Positions 33,296 through 42,605 of a stretch of 64,000 nt of DNA are shown here, piece after piece; within the stretch, counting starts at the first letter, position 1, and each line of letters begins with the position of its first letter. The DNA comes from Hymenobacter sp. APR13 (GTDB lineage: Bacteria; Bacteroidota; Bacteroidia; Cytophagales; Hymenobacteraceae), in contig NZ_CP006587.1 of the NCBI RefSeq assembly GCF_000737515.1, forward strand, positions 2,227,001 through 2,291,000. Reading direction: 5' to 3'. The notes below the pieces were generated by a model. It searched no databases and was not told the DNA's origin. It saw nothing but the letters and a program-made list of their open reading frames with translations. Both the position numbers and the translations under genes were made by a program.

Positions 33296-33841
33296 TTACA
33301 TATTGAAGAACTCCTGAAACACCTCCAGCCAAGCGTGCTTGCCGCCCAGGCCCACGCCCAAAAAGTAGTAGCCGCCCAGCACCACCAGCGCCCCTACACC
33401 CAGCCCCAGCCAGCCGCCCAGCAGCAGTCCGGCCACCACGCCGCCCGCCACCAGTGCCGCGCCCAGCACGAAAGCGGCGGTGTGTTCAACCTGCGCCTGC
33501 CGGGGCTGCGAGGGCTGGTGCCGGGTCCGTAGTGGCTGGTGCGCGGCCGCTTCCGCCGCCACTTCCGGCGCTGGCTTCAACCGTGGAGCGCGCCACCCCG
33601 ATGCCCGGCCTGTGTGCGGCAACCGCGCCGCGTGCGGGCGTGGTAACTGCCGGGGCCGCGGGTGGAGCGGGCTGATAGTGGGCTCGGCTGCCGGGCTGGC
33701 GGCACTGGTCGCCGGCGTTGTGACCACCGCTACGGCAACCTGCGCCGGAGGTGGCTCGAAGCGGAAAGCAGCCCGGGGGCTGCGGCAGCCGGCGGCTAGC
33801 AGCAGCAACAGCAGGCAGGAAAAAATGCGGGTAGATTTCAA
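33296..33841 (-). CDS. Hypothetical Pro/Ala-rich lipoprotein with C-terminal membrane segments
   Basis: The 181-residue protein, read from a TTG start, has a lipoprotein signal (LKSTRIFSCLLLLLLAAGC, Cys19), then a low-complexity Pro/Ala/Arg region (about 30-115). Two Gly-rich hydrophobic segments follow (AAFVLGAALVAGGVVAGLLLG; LGLGVGALVVLGGYYFLGVG). The C-terminus is GGKHAWLEVFQEFFNM. I cannot assign a function. The TTG was chosen because it precedes the signal directly; an ATG at 33961 would add 40 residues unlike a signal peptide. Confidence 0.6.
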   Translation of the reverse strand: MKSTRIFSCLLLLLLAAGCRSPRAAFRFEPPPAQVAVAVVTTPATSAASPAAEPTISPLHPRPRQLPRPHAARLPHTGRASGWRAPRLKPAPEVAAEAAAHQPLRTRHQPSQPRQAQVEHTAAFVLGAALVAGGVVAGLLLGGWLGLGVGALVVLGGYYFLGVGLGGKHAWLEVFQEFFNM

Positions 33842-34087
33842 GCAGCAACAGCAAAAGGCTGGGCGAAGATAGCGGCAGACAGCCGGCAATGCGCAAACCA
33901 GCGCATAACCTCGGATACGCAAACCTGCGGCCGGCCCGGCGATAAAGCGGTGCGCCCGCAAAAAACACTCAGCCGCGCTTGCCCTACGCGCAACAAGTAG
34001 CGTGCCCGGCGCGGGTAGGCCGGCGGCAGCTATCGGGCCGCCGACTGCGTATTAGACCCAGACACCGTATGGGTGTGCGCTCTACCA

Positions 34088-34121
34088 GGGCGGCGGCCGG
34101 CCAGCTTACCGGCCGCCGCCC
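34088..34121. promoter_or_regulatory. Hairpin or operator-like dyad just upstream of the sigma-gene promoter
   Basis: GGGCGGCGGCCGG (34088-34100) and CCGGCCGCCGCCC (34109-34121) are exact inverted repeats separated by eight bases. The dyad ends 17 bases before the -7 box, where a regulator or the -33 contact would sit. It could equally be a terminator of nothing known. Confidence 0.4.
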
Positions 34122-34138
34122 CGGTGACAGATGGAGCG

Positions 34139-34146
34139 TAGATTTG
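34139..34146 (+). promoter_or_regulatory. -7 promoter box for the ECF sigma gene
   Basis: TAGATTTG matches TAnnTTTG and lies 24 bases before the ATG at 34171. Confidence 0.5.
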
Positions 34147-34170
34147 CCTTTGGTCCTATTTCGCGCTGCC

Positions 34171-34791
34171 ATGTCCCGCCCGCCCGCCGTTGCCGTTCGT
34201 GCTGCCCAGGAGGCCTACACCGCCTGGGATGATGCCGCGCTGGTGCAGGCCCTGCACCACGGTGATGCGCTGGCATTTGCCGAGATATACGAGCGGCACT
34301 GGTGGCCGCTGCTGCAGCTGGCTTCGCGTAAGCTGGGTTCGCGCGAAGCAGCCGAAGAACTGGTGCAGGACCTGTTTACGGCTCTCTGGCACAAGCGCGC
34401 CGAGCACCGGATTCAGCACCTGCAGCCCTACTTGCACGCCGCCGTGCGCCACCGCGTCATCGACGGCCTCAAAGCCCGCCCGCCGCGCGCCGCCTACGTG
34501 GCCTACCACGCCACCCGCCTCACGCAGCCCGACTATTGCACGGAGGAAGAAGTTGCGGCCGACGACCTCGCCGGGGCTTTGCAGGCCAGCCTCACGCAGT
34601 TGCCCGACCACACGCGGGAGGTCTTCCGGCTAAGCCGTTTCGAGTACCAGTCGGTGCCCGAAATTGCGGGGCGCCTCAACCTGTCGCGCAAAACCGTGGA
34701 GTACCACCTCACCCGCGCCCTCAAGCAGTTGCGCGTCAGTCTGAAGGATTTCCTGGTGCTGGTGGCGGTGTTGCTGCAAGCAACAGGCTGA
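34171..34791 (+). CDS. ECF-type RNA polymerase sigma-70 factor
   Basis: The 206-residue sigma factor has region 2 (about 30-100; AFAEIYERHWWPLLQLASRKL, AEELVQDLFTALWHKR) and region 4 (about 140-195; LPDHTREVFRLSRFEYQSVPEIAGRLNLSRKTVEYHLTRALKQL). It belongs to the Bacteroidetes 'sigma-70 family, FecI-like' type. It stands directly before a FecR gene and an STN-containing SusC gene, so it very likely switches on the glycan locus when the receptor is occupied. The start at 34171 follows a -7 box and gives the normal family length. Confidence 0.92.
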   Translation: MSRPPAVAVRAAQEAYTAWDDAALVQALHHGDALAFAEIYERHWWPLLQLASRKLGSREAAEELVQDLFTALWHKRAEHRIQHLQPYLHAAVRHRVIDGLKARPPRAAYVAYHATRLTQPDYCTEEEVAADDLAGALQASLTQLPDHTREVFRLSRFEYQSVPEIAGRLNLSRKTVEYHLTRALKQLRVSLKDFLVLVAVLLQATG

Positions 34792-34971
34792 ATTCCCGGC
34801 CGCCGGGCGGAGTGTCGTGACTGAAGGAGAGAGGTGACGGATGACCGGGCGCTGCTTGCCAGGAAAATCAGCTTTTTTCAGTTCCCGGCTAGGGATGCGG
34901 GTAGGGGTAGTCGTCTGTGGCTATAACTACCGCCCATTGTGGGCGGCTACGCCGTCAACGCCCATTGCTGC

Positions 34972-35997
34972 ATGAATCAGACTGACCTGCAAATGTTGCT
35001 TCGCCGCTACCAAGCCGGCCAGTGCACACCCGCCGAGCAGCAGCAGGTGGAAGCCTGGTATGACAACCTGCGGCACGACCCGCCGCTGCTGATGACCACC
35101 GACGAGCGGGAAGCCCTGCGCACCGAGCTCTGGCACCGGATTGCGGCCGGTACCATTGCGCCGGCCGCCGCGCCGGAGCCCCGGCCCGGAGGTTTCCGGG
35201 CCTGGCCCGCTGCCAGACGCTGGACAGCGGCAGCCACGCTGGCCGCTGGCCTGGGGCTGGGTGGCTGGGGCTGGTACGTAGCCGGCCGGCCCAACCCTGC
35301 CACCGTAGCCCCTGCTCCGGCTGCCGCCACTTGGCGCACCTTCCGCAACTCCGGCCCCCACGACCTGCAGCTCACGCTACCCGACAGCAGCATAGTGCTG
35401 CTGCGTCCGGCCAGCCGTCTGCGTTATCCGGCGCAGTTCCGGGGGGCGCAGCGTCAGGTACGCCTCGTGGGCGAAGCCTTCTTCCACGTTCGCCCCGATT
35501 CGGCGCACCCGTTTCTGGTTTATACCGACCAGCTGGTAACCACCGTGCTGGGGACCAGCTTCCGGGTACGGGCCTTTACCGGGCAGCCTGAGGCGCTGGT
35601 AAAAGTGAGCACCGGCCGGGTGCTGGTATCGCCGCGCCGCATGCTTAGCGCGGCCGGCAAAGCCAGCGTGCTGGTGCTGCCCAACCAGCAGGCCGTGTAC
35701 GCGGCGGGCCGGCAGCCGCTGCGCCGCGAGCTGGTAGCTGAGCCAGTGGTGCTACAGCCGCAGTCTTTCGTTTTTGATGACCGGCCCGTGGCTGAAGTGC
35801 TGGCGGCGCTGGCCACGGCCTACGGCGTAGATATTCGCTACGACGCCGCCGCGCTGGCTGGCTGCACCGCCACCCTGAACCTGCAGCGCCAGTCGCTCTA
35901 CGGCAAGCTGGACGTGCTGTGCCAGGTGCTGGGCGCCAGCTACTCGCAGCAAGACGCGCACATCGAATTCCGGAGTCCGGGCTGCCAGAATCCTTAG
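34972..35997 (+). CDS. FecR-family anti-sigma factor
   Basis: The 341-residue inner-membrane protein has a cytoplasmic N-terminal anti-sigma region (1-80), one membrane helix (about 84-105), a periplasmic FecR domain (about 118-215; LTLPDSSIVLLRPASRLRYP, VRLVGEAFFHV, TTVLGTSFRVRAF) and a DUF4974 C-terminal domain (about 260-335; FDDRPVAEVLAALATAYGVDIRYD). Proteins of this kind hold the sigma factor inactive and receive the signal from the STN domain of the receptor. It is 180 bases after the sigma gene and 174 before the SusC gene, on the same strand. Confidence 0.92.
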   Translation: MNQTDLQMLLRRYQAGQCTPAEQQQVEAWYDNLRHDPPLLMTTDEREALRTELWHRIAAGTIAPAAAPEPRPGGFRAWPAARRWTAAATLAAGLGLGGWGWYVAGRPNPATVAPAPAAATWRTFRNSGPHDLQLTLPDSSIVLLRPASRLRYPAQFRGAQRQVRLVGEAFFHVRPDSAHPFLVYTDQLVTTVLGTSFRVRAFTGQPEALVKVSTGRVLVSPRRMLSAAGKASVLVLPNQQAVYAAGRQPLRRELVAEPVVLQPQSFVFDDRPVAEVLAALATAYGVDIRYDAAALAGCTATLNLQRQSLYGKLDVLCQVLGASYSQQDAHIEFRSPGCQNP

Positions 35998-36171
35998 ACC
36001 AGCTTCACCTTTTTCTGCTACCTGCCACTGCCTCGCCTATGCCCCAATAACCCACCGTTGCTCCGCCCTTGCCTGCCCAACCTCAACCCCAATCCGACCA
36101 GGGCAGCCTTCTTCTCCTTCGCGAAACTTTCTCTGCCACCGGGAACACGCTTCCCAAATTCCCACTTTCGC

Positions 36172-39100
36172 ATGAACCCACGCTTACCATTTCCCCACAC
36201 CGTCCGCGACCTGAAGCGGGCGGCGCTGCTGCAGCCTTTGTGCCTGACGCTGCTCAGCGGCATAGCCGCCGCCCATCCTTCTGCGGCCCAGCCCTCGCTC
36301 AGCCAACCGATTTCGCTGCAGGCCAGCGGCGAAACCGTGGCTTCGGTGCTCACCAAGATTGAGCGCCAGACCGACATCCGGTTTCAGTACAGCCGCCAGC
36401 TGATTCAGGCCGGCCGCCGGGTGTCTATTGCCGCCGACGGGCAGCCGCTGAGCGAGGTGCTGCATGTGCTCCTCGACCCGCTGCGCATCACCTACGAGCC
36501 CATGGACAGCGGCATTATCCTGAAGCCGGCCGCCGCCGCCGACGTGCCGGTAACCGGCCGCGTGCTGGATGAGAAAGGCGCCGGCCTGCCCGGCGTAAAC
36601 GTGGTGGTGAAAGGCACCAGCACCGGCACCCAGACCGACCCCGACGGCCGCTACACCATCACGGCCCCCGACACGGGCACGCTGGTGTTCAGCTTCATCG
36701 GCTACACCTCGCAGGAGGTGGCCGTGGGCGGCCGAACGACGGTCGACGTGAATCTGGCCCCCGACGCTACCGCCCTGAGCGAAGTGGTGGTGGTGGGCTA
36801 CGGCACCCAGCGCAAAACTGACCTGACCGGCGCTGTGGCCCGCGTAGAGTCGGCGGAAATTGTGAACCAGCCGGTGCAGACGCCCACGCAGGCGCTGCAG
36901 GGCAAAACCTCGGGCGTGCAGATCATCAGCGACGGGGCGCCTAACTCCCAGCCCAGAGTGCGCATCCGGGGTACGGGCACGCTGCTGGCCGGTGCCGAGC
37001 CGCTTTACGTGGTAGACGGCGTGCAAACCACCGACATCCGCAACCTGAGCAACGCCGACATCGAGACGATTGACGTGCTCAAGGATGCCTCGGCTTCCGC
37101 TATCTACGGCGTGCGTGGGGCCAACGGCGTCATTATCGTGACCACCAAAAAGGGCAAGCAGGGTAAGCCGGTGCTTAGCTATAACAACACCGTGGGCTTC
37201 AAGCAGGCCGCCAACCTGGTGCAGATGGCCGACGCCGGCCAGTACACCAGCTACCTGCGCGACACCTCGCCCGACATCACCATCCCCGACAACCCCGCCG
37301 ACACCGACTGGTACGACCAGGTGTTGCGCCGCGCCACCTACCAGAACCACAACCTGGCCGTGTCGGGAGCCAATGAGAGCGTGCGCTACTACTTCAGCGG
37401 CAATATCTTGCAGGATGATGGCCTAGCCATCCAGAACAAGTTTTCGCGCCTCACCGTCCGCTCCAACACCGATTTCACCATCTCGCCCAAGTTCAGCGTC
37501 AACTCGCAGGCCTCGTTCAGCCGGGCCAACACGCGCGACGTGAACTTTGCGGCCGCTTATCAGGATGCTTACCGCGCCGCGCCGGTAATCACGGCCAAGG
37601 AAGGCGGGCGCTACGGCAATACGTCGGCTTTCGGCAACGTGGGCAACCCGCTGCTAGATATCGAGAAAAACAACAACCGCTCCTTCGAAAACCGCTTGCA
37701 GGGCAACGTGGGCGTGAATTTCATTCCAATCGAAGGCCTTACGCTGCGCTCGGCCATCAACGTAGACCTGAACTACGACAACCGTCGCGTCTACGACTAC
37801 CAGTACCTCAACGACGAGGTGACGTTCCTGCGGGCCGGCGGCAACCAGCGCAATCCACAGAGCACGCTCAACGTCACGCAGATCAATCGCACGCGCTACC
37901 TCTGGGAAAACACCGCCACCTACCAGCGCACCTTCGCTGACAAGCACGCGCTGACGCTGCTGGCCGGTACCGTGACCGAGGAAGGCAACACCAACTCGCT
38001 GTCGGGGCAGCGGCGCAACGTGCCCGAAGACCCCAGCCAGTGGTACCTGAACACCGGCGACCCGAACACGTCGGTGAATGGGGCACCCGACCTCAACAAG
38101 GACCGCCGCCTCTCGTTTCTGGGCCGCATCAACTACGCCTTTGCCGACAAGTACCTGTTCACGACCAACCTGCGCTACGACGGCACGTCCAAGTTCAATT
38201 CCAGCCAGCGCTGGGGGCTGTTCCCGTCGGTGGGCTTGGGCTGGATTCTGACCGAGGAAGGCTTCCTGAAAGACCAGAGCGTGCTGAGTTTCCTGAAGCT
38301 GCGCGCCAGCTTCGGTCAGCTCGGCAACGACCAGATTGACCCCACTTCCTACATCACGACGGCCGAAATCAACACGCCCTACGTGTTCAACGGGCAGCCG
38401 GTGTTGGGTGCCATCATCAACCAGATCAAGGACCGCGACGTGCGCTGGGAGGTGACGACGGAGTACGACGCGGCCGTGGAGTTTGCGCTGCTCGACAACC
38501 ACCTGGGCGGCGAGCTGACCTACTACCGCAAGAAAACCACCGACGCGCTGATTCCGGTGAACATCCCGGCCCTGTTCGGCGACCCCAACAACCAGTACAT
38601 CACCAACGCCGCCGACATCAGCAACCAGGGTGTGGAAGCGTCGCTGACGTGGCGCAATACGGTGGGGGAGAAGCTTGGCTACAACTTTGGGGTGAATGCC
38701 ACCTTCAACAAAAACCGCATCGAAAACCTGAACGGCGGGCAGGCCCTGTTCGGGGGCGCCAACAACGTCACGCGCTCCGACAACGGCGTGGCCGCCGGCT
38801 CGTTCTACGTGCTCGACGCCGTGGGCGTGTTCCAGAATCAGGCCGAAATCGACGCCTACCCGCGCTACACCTTCTTCACGCCCCGCCCCGGCGACCTGAA
38901 GTACGCCGACTCCAACGGCGACGGCACCGTGGACCTACGCGACCGGATCTACGCCGGCTCCTATCAGCCACCGATGTACTTCGGCATCAACGGCGGCCTG
39001 ACCTACGGCGGGCTGGACTTCTCGTTTGTGTTCAGCGGCAACGTGAACAACGACGTCTACAACCGGAAAAAACAAGCCACCGGCCAGAACACCGACAACA

Positions 39101-39444
39101 TCGAGGCCGACTTTGCCAACAGCCGCTGGACCGCCACCAACCCCTCGCAGTCGGACCCCTACGCCATCCGCAACAACACGCCCAATTCCACCTACTTCAT
39201 CGAGTCGGGCTCTTATATCCGGCTTAACAACCTGGTGCTGGGCTACAAGCTGCCAAGTGAGCTGACCAAGCGGGCCTTCATTTCGTCGTTGCGCGTCTAC
39301 GCCACGGCCCAGAACCTGCTGACTATCACCAACTACTCGGGTTTCACGCCGGAGCTGCCGGGCGGGCCCCTGGACTCGGGCATCGAGGCTACCACCTATC
39401 CTACCAGCCGCACGCTCGCGCTGGGTCTGAACGTCAATTTCTAA
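36172..39444 (+). CDS. susC: SusC/RagA-family TonB-dependent receptor with STN signalling domain
   Basis: The 1090-residue outer-membrane receptor has a signal region (to about 40), an STN domain (about 48-118; SGETVASVLTKIERQTDIRFQYS) that should contact the FecR protein, a carboxypeptidase-regulatory domain (about 124-205; GRVLDEKGAGLPGVNVVVKG), a plug (about 215-330; GVQIISDGAPNSQPRVRIRG) and a 22-strand barrel that ends LALGLNVNF. With SusD it imports oligosaccharides by TonB energy. The presence of STN is what makes this a signalling receptor. The name is by family, not by substrate. Confidence 0.96.
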   Translation: MNPRLPFPHTVRDLKRAALLQPLCLTLLSGIAAAHPSAAQPSLSQPISLQASGETVASVLTKIERQTDIRFQYSRQLIQAGRRVSIAADGQPLSEVLHVLLDPLRITYEPMDSGIILKPAAAADVPVTGRVLDEKGAGLPGVNVVVKGTSTGTQTDPDGRYTITAPDTGTLVFSFIGYTSQEVAVGGRTTVDVNLAPDATALSEVVVVGYGTQRKTDLTGAVARVESAEIVNQPVQTPTQALQGKTSGVQIISDGAPNSQPRVRIRGTGTLLAGAEPLYVVDGVQTTDIRNLSNADIETIDVLKDASASAIYGVRGANGVIIVTTKKGKQGKPVLSYNNTVGFKQAANLVQMADAGQYTSYLRDTSPDITIPDNPADTDWYDQVLRRATYQNHNLAVSGANESVRYYFSGNILQDDGLAIQNKFSRLTVRSNTDFTISPKFSVNSQASFSRANTRDVNFAAAYQDAYRAAPVITAKEGGRYGNTSAFGNVGNPLLDIEKNNNRSFENRLQGNVGVNFIPIEGLTLRSAINVDLNYDNRRVYDYQYLNDEVTFLRAGGNQRNPQSTLNVTQINRTRYLWENTATYQRTFADKHALTLLAGTVTEEGNTNSLSGQRRNVPEDPSQWYLNTGDPNTSVNGAPDLNKDRRLSFLGRINYAFADKYLFTTNLRYDGTSKFNSSQRWGLFPSVGLGWILTEEGFLKDQSVLSFLKLRASFGQLGNDQIDPTSYITTAEINTPYVFNGQPVLGAIINQIKDRDVRWEVTTEYDAAVEFALLDNHLGGELTYYRKKTTDALIPVNIPALFGDPNNQYITNAADISNQGVEASLTWRNTVGEKLGYNFGVNATFNKNRIENLNGGQALFGGANNVTRSDNGVAAGSFYVLDAVGVFQNQAEIDAYPRYTFFTPRPGDLKYADSNGDGTVDLRDRIYAGSYQPPMYFGINGGLTYGGLDFSFVFSGNVNNDVYNRKKQATGQNTDNIEADFANSRWTATNPSQSDPYAIRNNTPNSTYFIESGSYIRLNNLVLGYKLPSELTKRAFISSLRVYATAQNLLTITNYSGFTPELPGGPLDSGIEATTYPTSRTLALGLNVNF

Positions 39445-39455
39445 GCTTGCCACCC

Positions 39456-41015
39456 ATGAAATCACTCGCCACTTTCGCTTCCCGGCCCGCGCGCCTGGCC
39501 GCCCTGGGTTTGCTGCTCACGGTGGGCGCCGTGGGCTGCAAAGACTTCCTCGACGTCGCGCCCCAGGGCCAGCTCACCGAAGACCAGATCAAAACCGACC
39601 CCACCGCCGCCCAACGCCTCGTGGATGGCGTCTACAACGTCATGTACCTGGGGGGCTTCGGTGAAGACATTCACGGCCTGCAGTACGTGATACTGACCGA
39701 CATTGCCTCCGACGACGCCGACAAGGGCAGCACGCCCAACGACTACGGCCCGGCCCTGGAGGTGGACAACTTCACGCTCAACTCCACCAATTCCATCGTC
39801 AACAACACTTGGAAGGGCTATTTCCAGGGCGTGAACCGCGCCAACCAGGCCCTAGACAAGATTCCGCTGAGCCCGGCCCCGGAGGCCGCCAAAAACCGCC
39901 TGGTGGGCGAGGTGCGCTTCCTGCGCGGCTACTTCTATTTCAACCTGGTGCGCTTTTTTGGGGGCGTGCCCAAGCTCGACCGGGTACCGGCCGCCTCGGA
40001 AATCAACAACCCGGCTCTGCAGCAGCGCGCCACAGCCGCTGAAATCTACCAGTTCATCATCGACGATCTGCAGTTTGCGGTGGACAACCTGCCCCTGAAA
40101 GGCGCCACCGCTACCGGCCGCGCCACCAAAGCCGCCGCGCAGGCCATGCTGGCTAAGGTGTACCTGTACCAGAAAAACTACCAGAAGGCTTTCGAGCTCA
40201 GCAACGAAATCATTGCGGGCCGCTCGGGGGCCTATGGGCTGCTGCCCAGCTACGAGAACATCTGGCGCGAAGCCGGCGCCAACAGCGAGGAGTCCATCTT
40301 CGAGGTGCAGACCGGCATCAACGCTGCCTGCAACAATTCGGCCGTGAACCTGTACACCGTCAGCCAGGGCCCACGGGCCGGCGGCCGCGGCGGCTGGGCC
40401 GACCTGGGCTTCGGCTTCAACAACCCCACCCAGCAGCTGGCTGATGCCTACGAGCCCAACGACCGGCGCCGGGCCGGCACTATCATCTTCATTCAGCCCA
40501 CCGCCCCGGCCGGGCAGCGCTCCACCGGCACCGTGCTCTGGGACGGTTTCCGGATTCCGAGCAAAGACTCGGTGGAAAACCTGCGCTACAGCTACAAGGC
40601 CTACCACAGCCGCACCCAGGAGCGCAACTGCGGCAACAACGACTACCTGCCCAAAAATATCCGGGTGATGCGCTACGGCGAGGTGCTGCTCATCAACGCC
40701 GAGGCGGCTTTCCGTATCGGCAACACCGGCGCGGCACTTACCCAGCTGAACCGGGTGCGGACCCGCGCCGGTCTGCCCGCGCGCACGGCCCTCACGCTGC
40801 CTCTCATCTGGCAGGAGCGCCGCGTGGAGCTGGCCTTGGAGCACGACCGGTTCTTTGACTTGGTGCGCCAGGAAAGCGAGCAGCCTGGCCGCATCGTGCC
40901 GCTGTTCATGGCCCAGGGCAAAACGTTCAACCGCGGCAAAAACGAGCTGTTTCCGATTCCGCAGGAGCAGATTGATTTGAGCGGCGGCCAGCTCACGCAG
41001 AACCCAGGGTATTAA
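39456..41015 (+). CDS. susD: SusD/RagB-family nutrient-binding outer-membrane lipoprotein
   Basis: The 519-residue lipoprotein (signal ending TVGAVGC, then KDFLDVAPQGQLTEDQ) has the SusD N-terminal TPR region (RANQALDKIPLSPAPEAAKNRLVGEVRFLRGYFYFNLVRFFGGVP) and the C-terminal SusD_RagB region (LINAEAAFRIGNTGAALTQLNRVRTRAGL; WQERRVELALEHDRFFDLVRQ). It acts as the lid of the SusC pore and captures the glycan at the cell surface. It starts 11 bases after susC. The product of the next two genes suggests that the ligand is a beta-glucan. Confidence 0.96.
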   Translation: MKSLATFASRPARLAALGLLLTVGAVGCKDFLDVAPQGQLTEDQIKTDPTAAQRLVDGVYNVMYLGGFGEDIHGLQYVILTDIASDDADKGSTPNDYGPALEVDNFTLNSTNSIVNNTWKGYFQGVNRANQALDKIPLSPAPEAAKNRLVGEVRFLRGYFYFNLVRFFGGVPKLDRVPAASEINNPALQQRATAAEIYQFIIDDLQFAVDNLPLKGATATGRATKAAAQAMLAKVYLYQKNYQKAFELSNEIIAGRSGAYGLLPSYENIWREAGANSEESIFEVQTGINAACNNSAVNLYTVSQGPRAGGRGGWADLGFGFNNPTQQLADAYEPNDRRRAGTIIFIQPTAPAGQRSTGTVLWDGFRIPSKDSVENLRYSYKAYHSRTQERNCGNNDYLPKNIRVMRYGEVLLINAEAAFRIGNTGAALTQLNRVRTRAGLPARTALTLPLIWQERRVELALEHDRFFDLVRQESEQPGRIVPLFMAQGKTFNRGKNELFPIPQEQIDLSGGQLTQNPGY

Positions 41016-41119
41016 TTTTTAGCCCGCCGAAAGCGCGGAGGAAGGAGCTGAAGTTGCAGAACGTTCTGCGTCTTCTGCGCCTTTCTCCGCGTCTTCTGCG
41101 GGAAAGATGTTTGCTTGAC

Positions 41120-42469
41120 ATGACGATGAAATTCCTATTTCTCCTGTTGCTGCTGCTGCCCGGTTTCACCCAGGCCCAGCAAAAAACCGCGCCCAAAAAA
41201 GCTGCCTTCGACGCCCGCCAGCGCCCGCGCAACCTCTCCGACGAGCAACTGCTGGACCTGGTGCAGCGCCAGACGTTTCGCTACTTCTGGGACTTCGGGC
41301 ACCCCGTTTCGGGCATGGCGCGCGAGCGGAGCAACGTGGCCTACGAGTACGGCAACGAGGTGGTGACCACCGGTGGCACGGGCTTTGGCATTATGGCCAT
41401 TATTGTGGCGGCCGAGCGCAAGTGGATTCCGCGGGAGGAAGCGGCGGCGCGCATCTTCAAAATCGTGAAGTTTCTGGAGAAGTCCGACTCATATCACGGC
41501 GTGTTTCCGCACTGGCTGAATGGGGCCACCGGCAAAACGATTCGCTTCAGCCAGAAAGACGACGGCGCCGACCTGGTGGAAACCTCGTTTCTGTTTGAGG
41601 GCCTGATCTGTGCCCGGCAGTATTTCACCGGGGCCAGCAAAACCGAGCAGGACCTGCGCAACCACATTCTCTGGATGTGGGAAGGCGTGGAGTGGAACTG
41701 GCACCAGCAAGGTGGCCAGAACGTGCTCTACTGGCACTGGAGCCCCAACAACGGCTGGAGCATGAACCACCAGATTCATGGCTGGAATGAGTGCCTGATT
41801 ACCTACGTGCTGGCGGCCTCGTCGCCCAAATTTGCCATCGACAAAAAGGTGTACGACCAGGGCTGGGCCACCGGCAGCTACTTCAAAAACGGCAAGGAGT
41901 TCTACAACACCAAGCTGCCGTTGGGCTTCGACTTCGGTGGGCCGCTGTTCTTCTCGCACTACACTTTCCTGGGCCTCGACCCGCGCGGCCTCAAAGACCA
42001 GTACGCCGACTACTGGCAGCAAAACCAGGCCCACACCCGCATCAACTACGCCTACTGCGTCGACAACCCCAAGAAGTACAAAGGCTATGGCCCCAACAGC
42101 TGGGGCCTCACCGCCTCCGACAGCTACCAGGGCTACGCCGCCCACTCGCCCACCGAAGACTTGGGCGTGATTTCGCCTACCGCCGCGCTGTCGGCCATGC
42201 CGTATGCACCCAAGGAGTCGATGGCGGCGCTGCGGCACTTCTACAACGATTTGGGCGACAACATCTGGAGTGAGTACGGTTTCGTGGATGGCTTCAGCGA
42301 GCAGCACAACTGGTACGCCAAGTCGCACCTGGCCATCGACCAGGGTCCCATTGTGGGCATGATAGAAAACCACCGGACCGGCCTGCTCTGGAAGCTGTTC
42401 ATGAGCAGCCCCGACGTGCAGCGCGGCCTCACCAATCTGGGTTTTGAGAGCCCGCAAATCAAAAAGTAG
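41120..42469 (+). CDS. Glucoamylase-family glycoside hydrolase, GH144-like (beta-1,2-glucan-active type)
   Basis: The 449-residue protein has a signal peptide (MTMKFLFLLLLLLPGFTQAQ) and the (alpha/alpha)6-barrel of the glycoamylase-like family: LVQRQTFRYFWDFGHPVSGMARERS, HWLNGATGKTIRF, LVETSFLFEGLICARQYF and GYAAHSPTEDLGVISPTAALSAMPY. Characterised members are endo-beta-1,2-glucanases of GH144 and related enzymes that release sophorose. It follows susD by about 100 bases and precedes a GH3 beta-glucosidase, an order consistent with import and stepwise degradation. The second ATG (41126) is an equally good start. Assignment to GH144 rests on my recognition and should be checked. Confidence 0.85.
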   Translation: MTMKFLFLLLLLLPGFTQAQQKTAPKKAAFDARQRPRNLSDEQLLDLVQRQTFRYFWDFGHPVSGMARERSNVAYEYGNEVVTTGGTGFGIMAIIVAAERKWIPREEAAARIFKIVKFLEKSDSYHGVFPHWLNGATGKTIRFSQKDDGADLVETSFLFEGLICARQYFTGASKTEQDLRNHILWMWEGVEWNWHQQGGQNVLYWHWSPNNGWSMNHQIHGWNECLITYVLAASSPKFAIDKKVYDQGWATGSYFKNGKEFYNTKLPLGFDFGGPLFFSHYTFLGLDPRGLKDQYADYWQQNQAHTRINYAYCVDNPKKYKGYGPNSWGLTASDSYQGYAAHSPTEDLGVISPTAALSAMPYAPKESMAALRHFYNDLGDNIWSEYGFVDGFSEQHNWYAKSHLAIDQGPIVGMIENHRTGLLWKLFMSSPDVQRGLTNLGFESPQIKK

Positions 42470-42480
42470 AACGTCAGAAG

Positions 42481-42520
42481 AACGTCATGCAGAGCAGAGC
42501 GAAGCATCTCGCCTGCGGAC
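42481..42520. repeat. Single arm of palindromic family A between GH144-like and GH3 genes
   Basis: AACGTCATGCAGAGCAGAGC followed by GAAGCATCTCGC is a diverged single copy of the arm seen at 2954 and 32081. No inverted partner is present nearby. Confidence 0.7.
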
Positions 42521-42605
42521 GTTGTTGAGTAAAGACCGGTACGCTACGCGAAGCCGAAGCACGACGGTCTCACACCTCCCCACCAACTCCCCCAATATTT
42601 TTCCT

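Larger units (their letters stand above)
33842..34170. other. GC-rich divergent intergenic region, no gene seen
   Basis: This gap separates the lipoprotein gene from the ECF sigma gene. It holds the hairpin at 34088-34121 and a -7 box at 34139-34146 for the sigma gene, plus a near-consensus TATCTTCG on the minus strand near 33870 for the lipoprotein gene. I see no coding sequence in it. Confidence 0.5.
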
